Assembly: GCA_025351615.1 (NCBI GenBank)
Contig: JANXVP010000205.1
Span: forward strand, 1-17,346
From: Ramlibacter sp.
Lineage (GTDB): Bacteria; Pseudomonadota; Gammaproteobacteria; Burkholderiales; Burkholderiaceae_C
Reading direction: 5' to 3'
Length of the DNA: 17,346 bases
Part shown: piece by piece, positions 4,980-12,500 of the stretch
Layout of the letters: each line of letters begins with the position of its first letter
Numbering within the stretch: position 1 is the stretch's first letter
Notes under the pieces: model-generated
Told to the model about the DNA's origin: nothing
Database searches by the model: none
The model's input: only the letters and a program-made list of their open reading frames with translations
Program-made: the position numbers and the translations under genes

Positions 4980-6932
4980 ATGTCCGGCCTCGAACTGACG
5001 CTGCTTTACCTGCTCGCCGCGGTGCTGGGCGTGGTGGCGAGTCGGTCGCTCAAGCTGCCGCCGATGCTGGGCTACCTGGTGGTGGGGGTGATCATCGGGC
5101 CCAACGCGCTCGCGCTCGGCAACAACGCCGACGGCGTGCGGCACCTGGGCGAATTCGGGGTCGTGTTCCTGATGTTCGTGATCGGGCTCGAATTCAACCT
5201 GCCGAAACTGCGCGCGATGCGTCGGCACGTGTTCGGCCTGGGCCTGGCGCAGGTGGTGCTCACCATCCTGCTGGCGACCATCGGATCGCTGTTTCTCGCC
5301 GTGCTGGCGCCGACCTTATGGCGAATGAGCTGGCAGACTGCGCTGACCCTGTCGGGCGCCCTGGCAATGAGCAGCACCGCAATCGTCGTCAAGCTGATGG
5401 TCGAGCGCCTCGAGCTGGAAAGCGAACACGGCAAGCGGGTGATGGGCGTGCTGCTGTTCCAGGATCTGGCCGTGGTGCCGCTGCTGGTGCTGATTCCCGC
5501 GCTCGGCAGCCCCGCGGAACACCTGCTGCTGGCGCTGGGGATCGCAGCATTGAAGGCGGCGGCGTTGATCACACTGCTGCTGGCCGGTGGCCAGTGGCTG
5601 ATGCGCTGGTGGCTGACGCTCGTGGCGCGCCGCAAGAGCCAGGAACTGTTCGTCCTGAACCTCTTGCTGGTGACGCTCGCGCTGGCCTACCTGACCGAAC
5701 TGGCGGGACTGTCGCTGGCGCTGGGCGCGTTCATCGCCGGCATGCTGATTTCAGAAACCGAGTTCAAGCACCAGGTCGAAACCGACATTCGTCCCTTTCA
5801 CGACGTGCTGCTGGGCCTGTTCTTCATCAGTATCGGCATGCTGCTGGACTGGCGCCTGGTGGCCGACCGCTGGAGCCTGGTCCTGCTGCTGGTGACAGTG
5901 CCGGCCCGGATGCTGGGCGCGTCGATGGGCACCTCGCTGCGGACTGGCCTGTACCTCGCGCAGGCGGGGGAATTCGGCTTCGTGCTTCTCATGCTCGGGC
6001 AGCAGAACGCGCTGGTGCCGCCGGCGCTGCTGAACCCGATCCTGGCCAGCATGGTGCTGTCGATGGTGGCCACGCCTTTCATCATCATGTACAGCAACCG
6101 CATCGTGCTGAAGGTGGTTGCCGGCGAATGGCTGCTGCAGTCGCTCCAGATGACCACCATCGCGCGCAAGTCGATCAACACCAGCAAGCACGTCATCATC
6201 TGCGGCTATGGCCGGTGCGGACAGAACCTCGCGCGCATGCTCGAGCGCGAAGGCATTCCCTATCTCGCGCTCGACCTGGACCCGGACCGGGTGCGGCAAG
6301 CCGCGGCCGCCGGGGATTCGGTGGTCTTCGGCGATGCGGCGCGGCTGCAGGCGCTGATGGCTGCCGGCCTGGCGCGCGCCAGCGCCATGGTCGTGACCTA
6401 CCTGGACGTCAACGGCGCGCTGAAGGTGCTCGACCACAGCCGGACCCACGCGCCGCAAGTGCCGGTGATCGTGCGCACCCTGGACGATCGCGAGCTGGAG
6501 AAACTGAAGACTGCGGGCGCCACCGAAGTCGTGCCCGAGACGCTGGAAGCGTCGCTGATGCTGGCCAGCCATGCATTGGCCCTGGTCGGCGTGCCGATGC
6601 GCCGGGTGATCCGTATCGTGCAGGACCAGCGCGACGCGCGCTACCGGCTGCTGCGCGGCTATTTTCACGGAGCCGACGACGACACCGTGAACGAACGCGA
6701 CCAGGAGCGGCTGACCACCGTCACACTGCCGTCCGACGCGCGCGCCGCCGGAAAACCTTTGGCGCAGTTCGCGTTGAATGCCATCGGCGTGCGGGTCGCC
6801 AGCATCCGGCGGGCCAACGGGCAGGTCGTGCCGCTGGACGGCCACCCGGTGCTGCTGGATGGGGACGCGCTGGTGCTCTCGGGTGTGCCTGAAGCGCTGG
6901 CGCTGGCCGAAGAGCAATTGCTTCGCGGTTGA
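4980..6932 (+). CDS. Monovalent cation:proton antiporter-2 family protein, KefB/KefC-like K+ efflux system
   Basis: A 650-residue inner-membrane transporter. Residues 1-375 form the CPA2 exchanger domain with about 12 hydrophobic segments; the FQDLAVVP motif (160-167) carries the conserved ion-site Asp162. Residues 258-290 include HQVETDIRPF, matching the cytoplasmic loop of KefC (HALESDIEPF) that controls gating. A RCK/TrkA-N domain begins at HVIICGYGRCGQNLARML (404-421), a nucleotide-binding GxGxxG. A TrkA-C domain occupies about 565-648. In E. coli, KefB/KefC release K+ and acidify the cytoplasm when glutathione-electrophile adducts form. No kefF or kefG partner gene is adjacent. ATG 4980 is the only sensible start; the ribosome site is weak. 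It is divergent from kdsD, convergent with the next gene, and probably monocistronic. Confidence 0.92.
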   Translation: MSGLELTLLYLLAAVLGVVASRSLKLPPMLGYLVVGVIIGPNALALGNNADGVRHLGEFGVVFLMFVIGLEFNLPKLRAMRRHVFGLGLAQVVLTILLATIGSLFLAVLAPTLWRMSWQTALTLSGALAMSSTAIVVKLMVERLELESEHGKRVMGVLLFQDLAVVPLLVLIPALGSPAEHLLLALGIAALKAAALITLLLAGGQWLMRWWLTLVARRKSQELFVLNLLLVTLALAYLTELAGLSLALGAFIAGMLISETEFKHQVETDIRPFHDVLLGLFFISIGMLLDWRLVADRWSLVLLLVTVPARMLGASMGTSLRTGLYLAQAGEFGFVLLMLGQQNALVPPALLNPILASMVLSMVATPFIIMYSNRIVLKVVAGEWLLQSLQMTTIARKSINTSKHVIICGYGRCGQNLARMLEREGIPYLALDLDPDRVRQAAAAGDSVVFGDAARLQALMAAGLARASAMVVTYLDVNGALKVLDHSRTHAPQVPVIVRTLDDRELEKLKTAGATEVVPETLEASLMLASHALALVGVPMRRVIRIVQDQRDARYRLLRGYFHGADDDTVNERDQERLTTVTLPSDARAAGKPLAQFALNAIGVRVASIRRANGQVVPLDGHPVLLDGDALVLSGVPEALALAEEQLLRG

Positions 6933-6968
6933 ACGGACTGCTCACCCGCAGAGACGCGGGTTGCGGAT

Positions 6969-7727
6969 TCAGCGCAGGTCGCCGTACTGGGTTCCGCTCA
7001 GAAGCGGTGACTTCTGATCCGCATCGGGCAGCTCGGTGTCCTCGTAGCCGGTCAGCAGCGTGTAGCTGCGCGGACCGTTGCGGCCACTGCCCTCGGCCGG
7101 TCGCGACGCGCCCCTTGCGGCAGACAGGGGAACCGGCCCGGTGGACCCGGCCACCAGCGCTTTCCTGAAGGCTTCGACTTCGCCCGCGTGGATCGGCTCG
7201 TAGGCTCCGCCGGACCGGGCCGTCGCCACAAGAGGTGCCGGCGCGAAGTGCAGCGGCGTCGGCTGCGAGTCCAGCGGCATCGGCTGCGAATCGCTGGACC
7301 GGGAGGATTGCCGTGCGCCGGGGCGGCCGACCGCCGCGGGCTCATTCAGGCGCCAGTACACAGCCGTCACGACCAGGTCGTGCCGGGACTTGGCGGATTG
7401 CGCGATTAGTGCCTCGATCTCGGCCAGGTGGGCGGCGTCGCCGGTGGCTCCGCGCGCCAGGTCGATCATGATCAGGAACTGGCGGCCGTCGGTGTCGAGC
7501 GACAGCACCTTGAATTTGTAGCTCGCCGACAAGACGCCGGCCCGCACCATCGCCTCCCGCACGACTGCGTAGAGAAGTTCGCGCCGGGCCGCCCGGTCGG
7601 TCTTGCGTTTGCCCGGCTCAGTGCTCCTCGCCGATTGGGCTTTCGACGCACTCTTGCGTGGCGCGCCGGCGGATGCATCGGCTTGGGAGAGCTTCTTGAT
7701 CGGAAACAGCAAATTCAGCAGGGACAT
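6969..7727 (-). CDS. Hypothetical protein with an alpha/beta core and proline/serine-rich linker
   Basis: A 252-residue protein whose family I do not recognise. It starts MSLLNLLFPIKKL, a short amphipathic N-terminus, then has a basic Ala/Ser/Lys-rich stretch (18-48). A compact core (about 49-128) of alternating helix and strand character follows (RRELLYAVVREAMVRAG, YKFKVLSLDTDGRQFLIMIDL, HDLVVTAVYWRLN). After it comes a disordered Pro/Ser/Gln region with a short tandem repeat of the type DSQPxPL (146-159). The end is acidic (GYEDTELPDADQ, 227-237), then PLLSGTQYGDLR. There is no signal peptide or clear membrane helix. ATG 7727 is chosen, with GAAGG about 5 nt upstream; the upstream extension to 7817 is low-complexity and overlaps the end of the cNMP-domain gene. 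It lies 76 bp after the cNMP-domain gene on the same strand, and its stop is 36 bp from the convergent antiporter stop. Confidence 0.75.
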   Translation of the reverse strand: MSLLNLLFPIKKLSQADASAGAPRKSASKAQSARSTEPGKRKTDRAARRELLYAVVREAMVRAGVLSASYKFKVLSLDTDGRQFLIMIDLARGATGDAAHLAEIEALIAQSAKSRHDLVVTAVYWRLNEPAAVGRPGARQSSRSSDSQPMPLDSQPTPLHFAPAPLVATARSGGAYEPIHAGEVEAFRKALVAGSTGPVPLSAARGASRPAEGSGRNGPRSYTLLTGYEDTELPDADQKSPLLSGTQYGDLR

Positions 7728-7803
7728 GGGGGCCTTCGACGAATGGGACGATTGTGGCGCGCCAGGCAGAAAAATGGGCGCAGTTGGGCCACAGCCGCGA
7801 TCT

Positions 7804-8295
7804 TCAGGTGACTGCAACCCGGCGTGGCGTGCTCATCAGCCGGCGTGACACCAGCGAGCCCAGCGCCATCGCGACTTCGAGCGCCACTGCGGGCTGCCGG
7901 TTGGTCAGTTCGGTGAACCGGATCGGCGTGATGCACCAGATCTTGGCGGCGCTTGCCGCCTGCACCGTGGCGTTGCGCGGGAGCCGGGAGAAGAAAGCGC
8001 CTTCGCCGACTGCGGAGCCGGCTTCCACGATCGCCAGCCGGACCCGGCCCTTCTCGTCTTCGTAATGGACGCTGAGCGAGCCTTCCTCGATCAGGTAGAG
8101 CGTGCGATCCACGGCGCCCTGTTCGATCAGGCGCTGCCCCTGCAACAGTCCGAAAGGCTGCAGGTAGCCCCCGAGCACATCCCACTGCGCCAGCGTCAGG
8201 ACTGGCGAAAAGGCATCGCTTGACGCGTTCTGCTTGATGACCTTGATCAGGGTCTGGACGTCGAACTTGAGGGGGGATCGCAGCGGTGCGTTCAT
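7804..8295 (-). CDS. Stand-alone cyclic-nucleotide-binding-domain protein (Crp-like fold, no HTH)
   Basis: A 163-residue cytoplasmic protein. Residues 35-135 form a cNMP-binding beta-barrel (LQPFGLLQGQRLIEQGAVDRTLYLIEEGSLSVHYED). The phosphate-binding cassette GEGAFFSRLPRNATVQA (97-113) keeps the Gly-Glu pair and the Arg, as in cAMP/cGMP-binding members. After the barrel only a helix (about 133-154) remains; the DNA-binding helix-turn-helix of Crp/Fnr regulators is absent, so it is unlikely to be a transcription factor on its own. It may be a ligand-sensing partner or regulatory subunit. The true ligand and partner are unknown. ATG 8295 is the start, with only a weak GAG upstream. It follows mnmE after 94 bp containing a 13-bp palindrome (8372-8384), and precedes the hypothetical gene by 76 bp. 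Confidence 0.87.
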   Translation of the reverse strand: MNAPLRSPLKFDVQTLIKVIKQNASSDAFSPVLTLAQWDVLGGYLQPFGLLQGQRLIEQGAVDRTLYLIEEGSLSVHYEDEKGRVRLAIVEAGSAVGEGAFFSRLPRNATVQAASAAKIWCITPIRFTELTNRQPAVALEVAMALGSLVSRRLMSTPRRVAVT

Positions 8296-8389
8296 GGTGG
8301 CTCGACACTAACGAGCGCCCGAAGCATGGACAAGGCGTTTAACGAGCACTTACATCTGATACGGGAGTTCGTGCGGTTACCGCAACGCT

Positions 8390-9781
8390 CTACTTGCCGA
8401 TGCAAAACCCCGAAAAAATCACCCCCAGCAGGTCATCGGCACCGAACGCACCGGTTATTTCGTTCAACGCGTTCTGCGCGAGGCGCAATTCCTCGGCCAG
8501 CAGCTCGAGCGATTGGGCGCGGGCCGAGAGATGCGCTGCTGCTTCGGCAAGATGGACATCGACCCGCTTGAGCGCCTGGACGTGACGTTCACGTGCCATG
8601 AACGCCCCTTCGGGCGCCGACTGCCACCCGGCGACAGCCAGCAGCTTGCGGCGCAGCCCGTCCAGGCCGGCCCCGGTTTTTGCGGAGAGCGCGATGCTTT
8701 CATGGCCGGCCATCGGCTGCCCCTTCGCTGATGGGGCAGCATCGAGCTTGTTCCACACGTCGATCACCGGCACCTTGCCGGAAAGTTTGGCGGCCAACGC
8801 CTGGGCGATGCGCTCGTCGCCGGCCTCGTAGTCGGCTTGCTGCAAGCGCGTGAGGTCATGCAGGAAGAGCACTGCATCCGCGCTTTCGATCTGCCCCCAG
8901 GCGCGCTCGATCCCGATTCTCTCGATCGTGTCTTGACTCTCGCGCAGGCCGGCGGTGTCGATCACGTGCAGCGGCACGCCTTCGATCTGGATGGTCTGCG
9001 CCACCACGTCGCGGGTGGTTCCGGCCACCGGCGTCACGATCGCAAGCTCGGCGCCGGCCAGGGCATTGAGCAGCGAACTCTTGCCGGCATTGGGCTGGCC
9101 GGCAATCACCACCTTGATGCCTTCGCGCAGCAACGCTCCCTGACGAGCGCGCTGCATCACGCGCGCCAGCGCTTGCTGCAATCGCTCGAGCTGGCCCCGG
9201 GCATCGGCCTGCTGTAAAAAATCGATCTCCTCCTCTGGAAAGTCGAGAGTTGCCTCGACCAGCATCCGCAGGTGGATCAGCGCGTCGCGCAGCGCATGGA
9301 TCTCACTGGAGAACTCGCCGGTCATCGACCGGCTCGCGCTGCGGGCGGCGGCTTCGGTGCTGGCGTCGATGAGGTCGGCAATCGCCTCCGCCTGCGCGAG
9401 GTCGATCTTGTCGTTCAGGAAGGCGCGCTCGGTGAATTCGCCGGGCCCGGCGACGCGCAAGCCGATGGCCGCGCCGGCCTCGACGCAGCGCGCCAGCAGC
9501 AGCTGCAGCACCACCGTGCCGCCATGCGCCTGCAGCTCCAGCACGTCCTCGCCGGTATAGGAATGCGGCGCCGGGAAATGGATCGCCAGGCCCTGGTCGA
9601 TGGCGCTGCCGTCGCTGGCGCGAAAAGGCAGGTAGGTCGCTTCACGCGGTTTGAGTGACCGGCCGCAGACCGCTTGCACCACCAGGTCCAGCGACGTCCC
9701 CGACACCCGCACGATCCCGACTGCGCCGCGCCCCGGGGCGGTGGCGATCGCGGCGATGGGCTGGGAGTGACGGGACAGCAT
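8390..9781 (-). CDS. mnmE: tRNA uridine-5-carboxymethylaminomethyl(34) synthesis GTPase MnmE
   Basis: With MnmG it builds the cmnm5 modification at wobble U34 of several tRNAs. It has 463 residues (E. coli MnmE has 454). The N-terminal folate-binding domain opens with [21 protein letters not shown] (8-28). The GTPase domain has P-loop GQPNAGKS (228-235), GTTRD (254-258), DTAG (275-278) and NKLD (344-347). It ends with the conserved FCIGK, whose Cys is part of the family signature. ATG 9781 begins 11 bp after the yidC stop; longer readings upstream would overlap yidC and lack family similarity. The start codon lies in the loop of a hairpin (9771-9789). It is probably the last gene of the rpmH-rnpA-yidD-yidC-mnmE run; no terminator with a T-run follows. 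Confidence 0.97.
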   Translation of the reverse strand: MLSRHSQPIAAIATAPGRGAVGIVRVSGTSLDLVVQAVCGRSLKPREATYLPFRASDGSAIDQGLAIHFPAPHSYTGEDVLELQAHGGTVVLQLLLARCVEAGAAIGLRVAGPGEFTERAFLNDKIDLAQAEAIADLIDASTEAAARSASRSMTGEFSSEIHALRDALIHLRMLVEATLDFPEEEIDFLQQADARGQLERLQQALARVMQRARQGALLREGIKVVIAGQPNAGKSSLLNALAGAELAIVTPVAGTTRDVVAQTIQIEGVPLHVIDTAGLRESQDTIERIGIERAWGQIESADAVLFLHDLTRLQQADYEAGDERIAQALAAKLSGKVPVIDVWNKLDAAPSAKGQPMAGHESIALSAKTGAGLDGLRRKLLAVAGWQSAPEGAFMARERHVQALKRVDVHLAEAAAHLSARAQSLELLAEELRLAQNALNEITGAFGADDLLGVIFSGFCIGK

Positions 9782-9789
9782 GTGTCCCG
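9771..9789 (-). promoter_or_regulatory. Hairpin enclosing the mnmE start codon
   Basis: On the minus strand CGGGACA pairs perfectly with TGTCCCG around a CATGC loop that contains the ATG. The GGGA that could act as a ribosome site is in the 5' arm. Upstream, CCGG-TAAAA-CCGG (9799-9787) spans the yidC stop codon and competes for the same CGG bases, so ribosomes finishing yidC could change the fold. The structure is read directly; the control is inferred. Confidence 0.45.
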
Positions 9790-9792
9790 GTT

Positions 9793-11496
9793 TTACCGGA
9801 ACTTCGGCAGGTTGAACTGCGGAGGGACGCCCATGCGCTTGTTGATCAGCCATTGCTGCGCGATCGACAGCACGTTGTTGGTGATCCAGTACAGCACCAG
9901 GCCGGACGGGAAGAAGAAGAACATCACGCTGAACGCGAGCGGCATGATCCACATCATCTTGGCCTGCATCGGGTCCGGCGGCGCCGGATTCAGCGCGGTC
10001 TGCAACATCGTCGTCAGCGTCATCACCACCGGCAGGATGAAGAACGGATCGGGCGCCGACAGGTCGTGAATCCAGCCGACCCAGGGCGCGCCCCGCATCT
10101 CGACGCTGGAGAGCAACACCCAGTACAGCGCGATGAACACCGGGATCTGGACCATGATCGGCAGGCAGCCCCCCATCGGGTTGACCTTCTCGTCGCGGTA
10201 GATCTTCATCATCTCCTGCTGCATCTGCTGCGGGCTGTCCTTCAGGCGCTCCCGCATGGCCATCACCTTGGGGTTGATGGCCTTCATCTTGGCCATGCTC
10301 TCGTAGCCCTTGGCCTGCAGCCAGTAGAACGCGATCTTGATCAGCAGCACCAGTCCCATGATCGACCAGCCCCAGTTGCCGACCACGCTGTGGATGCGGT
10401 CCAGCAGCCAGTACAGGGGCTTGGCCAGGATGGTCAGCCAGCCATAGTCCTTGACCAGTTCGAGTCCGGGCGAAACCTGCTCCAGCACCTTTTCGAGCTG
10501 GGGCCCGGCGAAGAATTTCGCGTCGACCGACTTGCTGGCGCCGGGCGCGATGGCGTCCAGCGGCGCGATCATGCCGACCGAATAGAGGTTGCTGTCCACC
10601 TTGCGCACGAACAGCTCGCGCTTGACGCCGTCCGGCAGGATCCAGGCGCTGGCGAAATAGTGCTGCACCATCGCGATGTAGCCGCTGGTCGAATCCTTGT
10701 CGATGTCGGCCTTGTTGTTCTCGATGTCCTTGAACTCCACCTTGTGGTATTTCTTGGCCTCGGTGTAGACCGCTGGTCCCGTGAAGGTGGAATAGAAGGA
10801 CGACTCGCCCGGCAGCTTGTTGCCGTCGCGCACCAGCTGCAGGTACAGCTGCGGAGAAACCGCCGCCGTGCCGGTGTTTACCACCTCATGCCTGACCGCG
10901 ACGTCGTAGGCGCCGCGCCTCAAGGTGTAGCTTTTCACCAGCTTGACGCCGCCGACGTCGGCCGATTCGAACCGCAGTGTCAACGCCCCGGCGCCGTCCT
11001 TCAGGTCGCGGTCGCCGCTGACCGTCATCGGCGTCTTGTGGGTCGGAAAGCTGCCGCCGATCAATCCACTCTGTGCCACATAGACGCGGCCGGCGTTCTC
11101 TTCGAGCAGAACGAAGGTTCCGTTCTTGCCATCGCCCGCCTGCTTCAGGAATTCGGTCTTGACGATGGTGCCGCCGTCGGTGTCGAAGGTCAGGCGCAGC
11201 AAATCGGTGGTGGCCGTGACCTGCTCGCGCGCAGAGGCTGGCGCTGCCATCGGCCCGCCGGGAACCGCGGAGACCCCCGCAGCGCCCGACCCCACGGACG
11301 CGGAGGGCGCAGGCAGGCCGCTGGTGGTGGGCACGCTCGAAGCGGGCGCGGCGACCGGCGCCACAGCGCTCACCGCCGGCTTGGTACCCAGCAGGAAGGT
11401 GCCTTTCTGGCCATTGTGAATTTGCCATTTGTCCCACAGCAACACCATGGAAAAACCAAAGATCACCCACAGGATGGTGCGGCGAATGTCGTTCAT
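9793..11496 (-). CDS. yidC: Membrane protein insertase YidC
   Basis: Inserts proteins into the inner membrane, alone or with SecYEG. It has 567 residues and gram-negative architecture: first membrane segment at 7-22, a Pro/Ala-rich linker (about 40-90), a large periplasmic beta domain (about 95-345), and a C-terminal insertase domain (about 350-555) with [42 protein letters not shown] and [12 protein letters not shown]. At the hydrophilic-groove position where E. coli has Arg366, the alignable residue here is Lys387 (LLIKIAFYW), so the positive charge is kept. The start ATG 11496 overlaps the yidD stop (ATGA). No good Shine-Dalgarno precedes it, only AAAAAAGAAA, so translation probably depends on coupling with yidD. 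mnmE starts 11 bp after its stop. Confidence 0.98.
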   Translation of the reverse strand: MNDIRRTILWVIFGFSMVLLWDKWQIHNGQKGTFLLGTKPAVSAVAPVAAPASSVPTTSGLPAPSASVGSGAAGVSAVPGGPMAAPASAREQVTATTDLLRLTFDTDGGTIVKTEFLKQAGDGKNGTFVLLEENAGRVYVAQSGLIGGSFPTHKTPMTVSGDRDLKDGAGALTLRFESADVGGVKLVKSYTLRRGAYDVAVRHEVVNTGTAAVSPQLYLQLVRDGNKLPGESSFYSTFTGPAVYTEAKKYHKVEFKDIENNKADIDKDSTSGYIAMVQHYFASAWILPDGVKRELFVRKVDSNLYSVGMIAPLDAIAPGASKSVDAKFFAGPQLEKVLEQVSPGLELVKDYGWLTILAKPLYWLLDRIHSVVGNWGWSIMGLVLLIKIAFYWLQAKGYESMAKMKAINPKVMAMRERLKDSPQQMQQEMMKIYRDEKVNPMGGCLPIMVQIPVFIALYWVLLSSVEMRGAPWVGWIHDLSAPDPFFILPVVMTLTTMLQTALNPAPPDPMQAKMMWIMPLAFSVMFFFFPSGLVLYWITNNVLSIAQQWLINKRMGVPPQFNLPKFR

Positions 11497-11771
11497 GAGG
11501 ATTTCTTTTTTGAATGGGGGGGGAGCAGCTGGCTCAGGAAGCGCGGCGCCTGGAGCTGTTCCGGCACCGGATCAGCGCCGCCCTCACACCAGGGATGGCA
11601 GCGGCCAAGGCGGGCCAGCGTCAGGTAGCTTCCGCCAGCGGCGCCGTGCTGTTCCAGCGCCTGCAGCGAATAGACGGAGCAGGTCGGCGTGAACCGGCAG
11701 GCAGAACCCAGCCAGGGAGACAACAGCAGCCGGTAGCCCTTGACCAGCCCGATGAGCGCCGCGCGGATCAC
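11493..11771 (-). CDS. yidD: Membrane protein insertion efficiency factor YidD
   Basis: A 92-residue membrane-associated protein that assists YidC-dependent insertion. The amphipathic N-terminus IRAALIGLVKGYRLLLSPWLG precedes the family signature CRFTPTCSVYSLQAL (25-39) and GRCHPWCEGGADPVP (56-70), with the conserved cysteines. The start is GTG 11771, which overlaps the rnpA stop (GTGA), and its stop overlaps the yidC start (ATGA), so three genes are chained by 4-nt overlaps. The last codons contain a run of eight C residues (plus-strand G at 11516-11523) followed by an A6 run forming an in-phase A AAA AAG. Both could allow slippage into the yidC frame. Confidence 0.96.
   Translation of the reverse strand: MIRAALIGLVKGYRLLLSPWLGSACRFTPTCSVYSLQALEQHGAAGGSYLTLARLGRCHPWCEGGADPVPEQLQAPRFLSQLLPPHSKKKSS
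11505..11511 (-). other. Candidate -1 slippery heptamer at the end of yidD
   Basis: Codons TCA-AAA-AAG of yidD make A AAA AAG in the phase used by dnaX and IS3-type frameshift sites. After a -1 slip the next codons are GAA ATC CTC ATG AAC, which run into yidC in its own frame with no stop. No clear upstream Shine-Dalgarno stimulator or strong downstream stem was seen, so function is uncertain. Confidence 0.35.
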
Positions 11772-12148
11772 TGCGCGGCCCGGGCGAACAATTGCTGCAG
11801 TTCGGTGCGCACCGCCAGCTTGAGGGCGTCGGAGCTGGCGCTCGGAAATCTGGTGCGGTCGAAAGCGCTGCGCAACCGCACCACATGGGCGGCCGGAGGC
11901 AGGCTTGCTTCGACGTTTTGGCTCACGGCGTAGATCTGGCGCTTGATTGCATTGCGAGTCACAGCCCGTTTGGCCCAGCGCTTGGGAATCAATGCGCCGA
12001 CCCAGGGCTCTTGCACGGCAAACAGCGGCCTGGAAGGCGGCAGTTGCGCGTCGAGCCCGGTGCGGTGCAAGGCAAAGTGGGTCGTCCTGGCCACCGTGCC
12101 ACCCGCCAAAACGGCCTGGAACTGCGCCCGGGTCTTGAGCCGCTGCAC
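11768..12148 (-). CDS. rnpA: Ribonuclease P protein component
   Basis: The protein subunit of RNase P, which helps the catalytic RNA remove 5' leaders from pre-tRNAs. It has 126 residues. The N-terminus QRLKTRAQFQAVLAGG and the RNAIKR motif (65-70), matching the family RNR signature, are present, together with KRWAKRAV just before. The start is taken as GTG 12148, giving the QRLKTRAQF N-terminus usual for this order. No good ribosome site precedes it, so it may be translated by coupling with rpmH, which ends 29 bp upstream. Longer in-frame extensions pass through rpmH in another frame and are rejected. Its stop overlaps the yidD start by 4 nt. Confidence 0.93.
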   Translation of the reverse strand: MQRLKTRAQFQAVLAGGTVARTTHFALHRTGLDAQLPPSRPLFAVQEPWVGALIPKRWAKRAVTRNAIKRQIYAVSQNVEASLPPAAHVVRLRSAFDRTRFPSASSDALKLAVRTELQQLFARAAQ

Positions 12149-12177
12149 AGGAAGACCGCGTGGCTGCGGCTGGAACT

Positions 12178-12312
12178 TCAGACGGCCAGGCGCTTGCGGC
12201 CCTTGGCGCGACGTGCGTTGATCACGGCACGGCCACCGCGGGTCTTCATGCGGACCAGAAAGCCGTGGGTGCGTGCGCGGCGCACTTTGGAGGGTTGGTA
12301 GGTGCGTTTCAT
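12178..12312 (-). CDS. rpmH: 50S ribosomal protein L34
   Basis: A 44-residue, very basic large-subunit protein that is too short to stand out by length. The sequence begins [18 protein letters not shown] and continues with the L34 pattern [27 protein letters not shown] 12312 and TGA at 12178-12180 are unambiguous. It is the first gene of the minus-strand run and has a good sigma-70-like promoter 24-50 bp upstream. The rpmH-rnpA pair next to dnaA is a classic origin-region arrangement. Confidence 0.98.
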   Translation of the reverse strand: MKRTYQPSKVRRARTHGFLVRMKTRGGRAVINARRAKGRKRLAV

Positions 12313-12335
12313 GTTGGTTCTCGGGGTAGCTTTCA

Positions 12336-12364
12336 ATTATCGCGTAAATCCGCCACCCCGGCAA
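12336..12364 (-). promoter_or_regulatory. Sigma-70-type promoter of rpmH
   Basis: Read on the minus strand: TTGCCG (12364-12359), a 17-bp spacer, then GATAAT (12341-12336). The start codon of rpmH follows 23 bp after the -10. Spacing is ideal and the hexamers are close to consensus. Confidence 0.65.
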
Positions 12365-12441
12365 GGCGACCGCCCATTTCCGGGGCTGCGCGCGGGACCT
12401 GCGGCAGCCCTGTCGCGGACCGGTTCTTTGCTCGGCCATGA

Positions 12442-12470
12442 TTGTGGATAACGCTTTGATAAACTAGAAT
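12442..12470 (+). promoter_or_regulatory. dnaA promoter overlapping a DnaA box
   Basis: TTGTGG (12442-12447), a 17-bp spacer, TAGAAT (12465-12470). The -35 lies within the perfect DnaA box at 12443-12451, so DnaA binding would compete with RNA polymerase. The start would be near 12477, about 40 nt before dnaA. Confidence 0.6.
12443..12451 (-). promoter_or_regulatory. DnaA box, perfect consensus
   Basis: TGTGGATAA on the plus strand is the reverse complement of TTATCCACA, the consensus DnaA-binding 9-mer. Confidence 0.85.
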
Positions 12471-12491
12471 TCAGGGTAGGCGCAATCAATA

Positions 12492-12500
12492 ATATCCACA
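12492..12500 (+). promoter_or_regulatory. DnaA box, one mismatch
   Basis: ATATCCACA differs from TTATCCACA only at the first base. It lies in the predicted dnaA 5' UTR, facing the opposite way to the first box, 40 bp downstream of it. Confidence 0.6.

Noticed and set aside
4946..6892. A 648-codon open frame on the plus strand overlapping the antiporter gene in another frame
   Set aside because: Its composition is Arg/Ala/Gly-rich with no family motif, while the overlapping frame encodes a clear CPA2-RCK antiporter. Long spurious frames are common in high-G+C DNA.
6944..6961. Hairpin ACCCGC/GCGGGT between the convergent antiporter and hypothetical genes, as a terminator
   Set aside because: The stem is only six base pairs and no T-run follows on either strand, so I did not list it as a terminator.
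9655..11628. A long plus-strand open frame antisense to yidC and the start of mnmE
   Set aside because: It is rich in His, Gln, Arg and Asp, as typically produced by the reverse complement of a real gene; yidC and mnmE on the other strand are certain.
12149..12439. Long N-terminal extension of RnpA running through rpmH
   Set aside because: It overlaps the whole of rpmH in another frame and lacks family similarity; QRLKTRAQF at GTG 12148 matches the usual start.
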